Part shown: positions 34,638-38,587 of the stretch, one piece after another
Layout: the number at the start of each line of letters is the position of its first letter
How positions within the stretch are numbered: position 1 is the first letter of the stretch
Assembly (NCBI GenBank): GCA_016931035.1
Contig: JAFGFN010000124.1
Coordinates: 1 to 38,587, forward strand
Source: Candidatus Sumerlaeota bacterium
GTDB lineage: Bacteria; Sumerlaeota; Sumerlaeia; UBA8349
DNA: 38,587 bases
Direction of reading: 5' to 3'
Program-made: the position numbers and the translations under genes
Notes under the pieces: model-generated
The model's database searches: none
Seen by the model: only the letters and a program-made list of their open reading frames with translations
Told to the model about the DNA's origin: nothing

Positions 34638-35884
34638 TCCCGGACCCCCGCATTCGACGGACTAGGCGGACGCGTCGTCTCGACGATCTCGCGAACCCGG
34701 CCGATCGCACCGATTCTCCTCGGGCGAGCCGGGTCGTATCGGGCGAACTTGACGCTGTCGGCCTCGGCGGTGTCGGTCATCAGGACGCGGCGCAGCTCCT
34801 CGCGCCACCCGAGCCGATCGACTTGCGTCAGCAGTTCGCTCGATGTCATTTCCAGGGCGTCGAAGGCGTAGCGCCGTCCCAGGTAGCGCCGCAGAATCTC
34901 CGAGAGACGCGAGTAGAAGACTTTCGCCGGTTCGCGATCCATCATGCCCGACGCCTCGATCTCGGACAACGCTTGCAGCGCTTCCTCCTCGGGCGATAGA
35001 ATCACGGTTTCGACCGCTTGGGGACCGCGTCGGCGCGAACGCATCCATCGCGCGAGATAGAACGCCGCGCCCAACACCGCCAGGCCGACCGCCGTCCAGG
35101 CCGCGACCTTCCGGGGCGACAGACCCGGCCAGAGCACCGGCGGCTCGATCGGCGCCAGCGCGACCTCGCGTCCCTTCGCTTCCATCTGTTCAAGATAGCT
35201 GGCCACTTGGATCGTCTGCGCGGGCGCCTCAACCGTCGCCGAGTTTCCCTCGCCGTCAACATAGGCCACCTCGATCGGGCCGACGCTCCGATCGCCGATC
35301 TCGAATCCGGTCGCCTTGAACGAGACGACGCGTCGCATCGAACCGTCGGGGAGTTTCTCGTCGGGCGAACAAGACTGATCGAGAACCTGGAAACCGCTCA
35401 GACTCTCGTCCGTCAGAACCACGTCTTGAACCGTCGCGGGCGGCGTCCAACGCACAACCAGCTGGCCCTCGACCGGTTCGCCTACGAAGATCTCTTTGCG
35501 CGAGAGCGTGAGCGCGGCCTCGACTCCGCCAGCCGAGGTCTGCCCGGCCTGCCGGCCCCGCGCGGGAGGGGAAAGCGCGAGGACCAGCAGGCACACGGCA
35601 GCGGGGCCGAGCCGACGGAGGGGTATGGGTCGCCGACTCGAACCACCTGGCGGAGGGAAGTAGAAGAATCTCTTTCTCGAGGTTGTTTCGTCGCCTCTTG
35701 AGCGCTGAAAGCGCGTGATATTATAGCCTGGGGCAGAGCGAGCAAGTTGTCCGCCGAAGCCTTGGCGCAGGCGGAAGCGAGCGTCGCCCCAGGTTTTCGG
35801 GCCGCCTTGAGCACGCTGGCGCGTGTTCTTGCCCTGCAAGAACCGTGACAGCGTTTGCTGGGAAGTTATGAAAGGCGCTCTCAT
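34634..35884 (-). CDS. BatD-like membrane protein (DUF4381-type), start uncertain
   Basis: Core of about 320 residues: a hydrophobic signal (VCLLVLALSPPARG), one beta-rich domain beginning LTLSRKEIFVGEPVEGQLVV, a membrane helix (AAWTAVGLAVLGAAFYLA) and a cytoplasmic helical tail with RLSEILRRYLGRRYAFDA, as in DUF4381-type proteins of MoxR/Bat operons. The annotated 5' end (ATG 35884) is only 6 bases after the DUF58 stop, natural for the operon, but the first ~90 residues run through the repeat at 35727-35793 and look non-native. A GTG at 35596 gives a normal short signal peptide. Either a repeat has inserted into the signal region or the true start is downstream. Confidence 0.75.
   Translation of the reverse strand: MRAPFITSQQTLSRFLQGKNTRQRAQGGPKTWGDARFRLRQGFGGQLARSAPGYNITRFQRSRGDETTSRKRFFYFPPPGGSSRRPIPLRRLGPAAVCLLVLALSPPARGRQAGQTSAGGVEAALTLSRKEIFVGEPVEGQLVVRWTPPATVQDVVLTDESLSGFQVLDQSCSPDEKLPDGSMRRVVSFKATGFEIGDRSVGPIEVAYVDGEGNSATVEAPAQTIQVASYLEQMEAKGREVALAPIEPPVLWPGLSPRKVAAWTAVGLAVLGAAFYLARWMRSRRRGPQAVETVILSPEEEALQALSEIEASGMMDREPAKVFYSRLSEILRRYLGRRYAFDALEMTSSELLTQVDRLGWREELRRVLMTDTAEADSVKFARYDPARPRRIGAIGRVREIVETTRPPSPSNAGVRE
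35727..35793. repeat. Palindromic repeat with CCTGGGGC arms
   Basis: Outer inverted arms CCTGGGGC (35727-35734) and GCCCCAGG (35786-35793), and an inner pair TCCGCC (35750-35755)/GGCGGA (35770-35775) around CCTTGG. Read on the minus strand it encodes RLRQGFGGQ, a phrase I remember seeing in spurious translations from many unrelated bacterial genomes, as expected for a dispersed REP-like element. It lies in or just upstream of the 5' part of the BatD-like gene. Confidence 0.65.
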
Positions 35885-35890
35885 AAGATC

Positions 35891-36817
35891 TCAGCGTCGT
35901 TTCGCCCGAAGGCGGAAAAACCGGACGAGCGGCTCCAAGTAGTCTCCTTCGGTCCGGATCGCGATATTGTCGATCCCGAGCGACTGCATCAACCGGTCGA
36001 GCGCCACGCCGCGGCGCTCGTTGAATTCCTCGAATCGCTCGCGCACGCGCCGGTCGGACGTATCGACCAGGATCGCCTCGCCCGTCTCGGCGTCCTCGAA
36101 CGCGATGATCCCCGCCGGAGGCAGGACCGTCTCGCGCGGGTCGCCCACCCGCACCGCCACGAGGTCGTGGCGGCGGTTGGCGATCATGAGCGGACGGCGC
36201 ACGTCGGGAGTCAGGAAATCGGAAACCAGGAACACGATCGCGCGGCGCTTGAGCACCTTGACCAGCGTGTCGAGCGCCAGGGCGAGATCGGTCCCGCGTC
36301 CCTCGGGCCGGGCGAAAAGCAGCTCGCGGATCACCCGCAGAACGTGATTGCGCCCCTTCTTGGGCGGAATCAGCTCCTCGATCCGGTCGCTGAACGTGAT
36401 CAAACCCACGCGGTCGTTGTTCTGCACGGCGGAGAAGGCCAGAACGGCGCAGATCTCAGCCGCGATCTCCCCCTTCATCCTCCGGCCCGTTCCGAACGCG
36501 CCGGACGCCGACACGTCCACCACGAAAAACACCGTCTGCTCGCGTTCCTCGACGTAGCGCTTGACGAACGGGCGGCCCGTGCGCGCGGTCACGTTCCAGT
36601 CGATATCGCGGATTTCGTCGCCGGGCGCGTATTCGCGCACCTCGTCGAACTCCATCCCGCGCCCTTTGAAGACCGAATGATACTCGCCCGCCATCACATC
36701 GTGGACCGTGCGGCGCGAACGGATCTCGATCCGGCGCACGCGGCGCAGAATCTCGCGAATCGCTTCGGTCTCGCTCGAAACGGCCGGGGAGGGGGGAGTC
36801 TGGTGGATGATCTTCAT
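35891..36817 (-). CDS. DUF58 protein of the MoxR/Bat operon
   Basis: 308 residues. The DUF58 core has [20 protein letters not shown], then [15 protein letters not shown], and a VWA-like half with [11 protein letters not shown] (DxSxS). No membrane span. DUF58 proteins are regular companions of MoxR ATPases and are thought to be their VWA-type substrates or adaptors. ATG at 36817 with GGGGAG just upstream. The first 15 residues before it would be unrelated sequence, so the longer reading is rejected. Separated from moxR by about 165 bases holding two repeat arrays. Confidence 0.92.
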   Translation of the reverse strand: MKIIHQTPPSPAVSSETEAIREILRRVRRIEIRSRRTVHDVMAGEYHSVFKGRGMEFDEVREYAPGDEIRDIDWNVTARTGRPFVKRYVEEREQTVFFVVDVSASGAFGTGRRMKGEIAAEICAVLAFSAVQNNDRVGLITFSDRIEELIPPKKGRNHVLRVIRELLFARPEGRGTDLALALDTLVKVLKRRAIVFLVSDFLTPDVRRPLMIANRRHDLVAVRVGDPRETVLPPAGIIAFEDAETGEAILVDTSDRRVRERFEEFNERRGVALDRLMQSLGIDNIAIRTEGDYLEPLVRFFRLRAKRR

Positions 36818-36834
36818 TGTGCTCCCCAAAGGCA

Positions 36835-36858
36835 GTGGACAAGGTGGACGGCGTGGAC
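36835..36858. repeat. GTGGAC nonamer repeat
   Basis: GTGGAC recurs three times with a 9-base period (36835-36840, 36844-36849, 36853-36858), immediately upstream of the DUF58 start and beside the heptamer array. Confidence 0.6.
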
Positions 36859-36886
36859 TGCAATCTCGAGCGCGGCCCACTGCCTA

Positions 36887-36977
36887 CTGCTCTCTGCCCA
36901 CTGCTCTCTGCCCACTGCTCTCTGCCCACTGCTCTCTGCCCACTGCTCTCTGCCCACTGCATACTGCATACTGCATA
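36887..36977. repeat. 14-base and 7-base tandem array
   Basis: Five perfect copies of a 14-base unit (CTGCTCTCTGCCCA, itself two diverged heptamers) at 36887-36956, followed by three perfect copies of CTGCATA at 36957-36977. It ends six bases before the moxR stop codon region, so it lies in the moxR-DUF58 spacer of the operon transcript. It shares its heptamer style with the array at 2796-2837. No spacers of CRISPR type. Confidence 0.9.
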
Positions 36978-36982
36978 CTGTC

Positions 36983-37975
36983 TTACGGCACTTCCACATG
37001 ATCGAAGATCGTGGCGATCACGTCCTCGGGTTTCTTCTCCTCGGCCTCGGCCTCGTAGGTCAGAATGACGCGGTGACGCAACACGTCCGGGCCGACCGTC
37101 TTGACGTCGTCGGGAATCACGTGCCCGCGATGGCGCAGGAACGCCAGCGCCCGCGCGGCCTGGGCCAGATAGATCGTCGCGCGGGGCGACGCGCCGTACT
37201 CGATCAACCCCTCGGCCGGAATCTTGTGCTCCTTGGGGAAACGCGTGGCGAAAACGATGTCCACGATATAGTTCTTGATCTTCTCGTCCATGTAGACCGC
37301 ATTGACGGTCTGGCGCGCCCGAAGAATCGCGTCGAGGCCGACCACGGGCCGAATCTCGGGCGGCGTCTGGCCCGCCACGGCGTCGAGGATCGCCCGTTCC
37401 TCCTGGCGCGAAGGATAGTCCACCTTGACCTTGAGCATGAACCGATCCACCTGCGCCTCGGGCAACGGATACGTCCCCTCTTGCTCGATCGGGTTCTGGG
37501 TCGCCAGAACCAGGAACGGCTCGGGCAGCGGATACGACTGGTCGCCGATCGTGACCTGATGTTCCTGCATCGCTTCGAGCAGGGCGCTCTGGACCTTGGC
37601 CGGGGCGCGATTGATCTCGTCGGCCAGGACGATGTGGGCGAAGACGGGGCCCTTCTTGACCGTAAATGTCCCTTGCTGGGGCTGATAGATCAGGGTGCCG
37701 ATCAGGTCGGCGGGCAGCAAGTCGGGCGTGAACTGGAGCCGATGGAACGAGGCCTGAATCGCCGAGGCTAAGCTCTTGACCATCAACGTTTTAGCCAGGC
37801 CAGGAACGCCTTCCAACAGGACATGACCGTCGCACAAAAGCCCGATCAAGAGCCGTTCGACGATCCGGTTCTGCCCGACGACGACTTTGGCGATTTCGGC
37901 CTTCAGGTCTTCGACGAAACGCGACTCCTCGGCCACGCGGGCATTGATTTGTTCGATTTCGGCGGCTACCGGCAT
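36983..37975 (-). CDS. moxR: MoxR-family AAA+ ATPase
   Basis: About 330 residues. Walker A GVPGLAKT, Walker [12 protein letters not shown], sensor region [19 protein letters not shown] and a C-terminal lid helix with a [14 protein letters not shown] segment. MoxR ATPases act as chaperones that insert metals or activate VWA-domain partners; here the DUF58 and BatA/B proteins are the natural clients. First gene of the Bat operon. An AGGAGGGAGG lies upstream; ATG at 37975 is chosen but the GTG at 37984 has equally good spacing. Confidence 0.93.
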   Translation of the reverse strand: MPVAAEIEQINARVAEESRFVEDLKAEIAKVVVGQNRIVERLLIGLLCDGHVLLEGVPGLAKTLMVKSLASAIQASFHRLQFTPDLLPADLIGTLIYQPQQGTFTVKKGPVFAHIVLADEINRAPAKVQSALLEAMQEHQVTIGDQSYPLPEPFLVLATQNPIEQEGTYPLPEAQVDRFMLKVKVDYPSRQEERAILDAVAGQTPPEIRPVVGLDAILRARQTVNAVYMDEKIKNYIVDIVFATRFPKEHKIPAEGLIEYGASPRATIYLAQAARALAFLRHRGHVIPDDVKTVGPDVLRHRVILTYEAEAEEKKPEDVIATIFDHVEVP

Positions 37976-38371
37976 GAGAGACACGCCTCCCTCCTGTCAA
38001 AGTGCGTCATCTTGGCCCACCCAAGACGAACTCACCCCATTCCGTGCGAGAACCGTGCCGAAATCGGAGTTTCCGCCTCATTTCTCATTCTTCATTGGGT
38101 GGAAACAGAGAAAGGGAAGTCGCTTGTGAAGAGGGAACCATCCACGACATTCATGAGAGGATCCGGGGCGGGGATGCTCTCGTGTGGACTGCGGAACCTT
38201 GGTTCCGCTTTACCGTTCGGCACCTTGGTGCCGTCTTCCGCGATGGAGACACCCTCGGGAACGCGAACTCACCCACCTGCAAAAACGGCGGGAGCAAGCT
38301 CCCGGCTTACCGCCTAGTGGCGATCACGTGTACCTGGCGGTTCGGTGATTGCCGTTTCCTGCAGTCAATTG
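37976..38371. other. Upstream region of the Bat operon, no gene
   Basis: About 400 bases without a convincing gene on either strand. It should contain the promoter of moxR. Its right half holds three mini-hairpins (38191-38304). Short open frames on the plus strand have no domain or ribosome binding site. Confidence 0.5.
38191..38304. repeat. Three mini-hairpins with 2-base loops
   Basis: GCGGAACC/GGTTCCGC around TT (38191-38208), CGGCACC/GGTGCCG around TT (38218-38233) and CGGGAGC/GCTCCCG around AA (38289-38304). Each is a perfect 7-8 bp stem. They resemble in style the hairpins at 20-66 and could be remnants of a dispersed element. Confidence 0.65.
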
Positions 38372-38587
38372 TCAGTCGTAACGCTTCTCCTCTTCCCACT
38401 TCCGGGCAGCCTCCTCAGTTGTCCGTCGGCCAACCTGCATGATGTGGCCCTTCGGCCACTTCTGCTGGTGTTCCTGTTCGCGACGATCGAGATCGTCGGT
38501 GATTCTGACCGCACCCCATTCTTCGTACCACCCCGAGTGAGAGTTTTCTCCTCTTCTTCCTGCCAACCATTTCAGAGGGAGGACGGG
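38372..38587 (-). CDS. Possible C-terminal end of a gene running off the window
   Basis: A minus-strand frame open from the window edge to a stop at 38372. It reads as a plausible hydrophilic protein end (KWLAGRRGENSHSGWYEEW, later TTEEAARKWEEEKRYD). I do not recognise a family. An internal TTG at 38566 could start a 64-residue protein, but there is no clear ribosome binding site, so it may be a remnant or the end of a longer gene beyond the edge. Confidence 0.3.
   Translation of the reverse strand, partial: PVLPLKWLAGRRGENSHSGWYEEWGAVRITDDLDRREQEHQQKWPKGHIMQVGRRTTEEAARKWEEEKRYD

Noticed and set aside
36887..36977. CRISPR array
   Set aside because: Units are 14 or 7 bases and directly adjacent; there are no spacers and no cas genes.
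35855..37771. Plus-strand frame over the DUF58 and moxR genes
   Set aside because: It reads through the tandem repeats and lacks any domain; the opposite strand carries the conserved proteins.

Overview
Organism. This is a GC-rich, densely packed stretch of a Gram-negative bacterial chromosome. The LolA and LptE-like lipoproteins point to an LPS-type outer membrane. A complete MoxR/Bat aerotolerance operon, a kinase and a secretion ATPase with unusual domain fusions, and families of heptamer tandem repeats and mini-hairpins between genes recall Planctomycetota or a related deep-branching lineage. That placement is inference; there is no rRNA or other decisive marker here. I saw no tRNA, rRNA or CRISPR array.

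Left part (1-6.6 kb): a decaying defence-like segment. Two MntA-type nucleotidyltransferase genes flank a Ycf46-like AAA+ ATPase. The left one still has its HEPN (HepT) partner, but a one-base loss puts the HEPN active site out of frame. The right one keeps only the first codons of its partner, followed by a heptamer repeat. Next comes a 1194-aa SIR2-domain protein, probably an NADase-type anti-phage effector.

6.6-10.3 kb: a minus-strand surface-glycan cluster with a GT-A glycosyltransferase, an FrhB-like iron-sulfur protein and a Wzx-type flippase. Then lexA (plus strand) and a long protein joining an MshEN (c-di-GMP-binding type) module, an active Ser/Thr kinase, a pseudokinase and a tail anchor.

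13.9-15.1 kb: an internally deleted IS4-like element with perfect 21-bp terminal inverted repeats. It is followed by a radical SAM/SPASM enzyme and, convergently, by a PilB/GspE-type ATPase that carries a signal peptide, a long predicted extracytoplasmic domain, a membrane span and a zinc ribbon ahead of the motor. A lipoprotein with two LPP20-like repeats and maf diverge from it.

21.5-28.6 kb: one tight minus-strand operon: lolA, lptE-like, histidine kinase, response regulator with a HEPN-like tail, DUF4416, holA-like, and a small CxxC protein. The lptE/holA pairing recalls the lptE-holA pair of E. coli, here with signalling genes in between.

28.8-38 kb: the MoxR - DUF58 - BatD-like - BatA - BatB - BatC - BatD - BatE operon (minus strand), thought to form a membrane complex of von Willebrand A proteins and TPR partners driven by the MoxR ATPase. 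Repeats lie at its 5' end and inside its third gene. The last 600 bases hold mini-hairpins and possibly the end of a gene that runs off the window.
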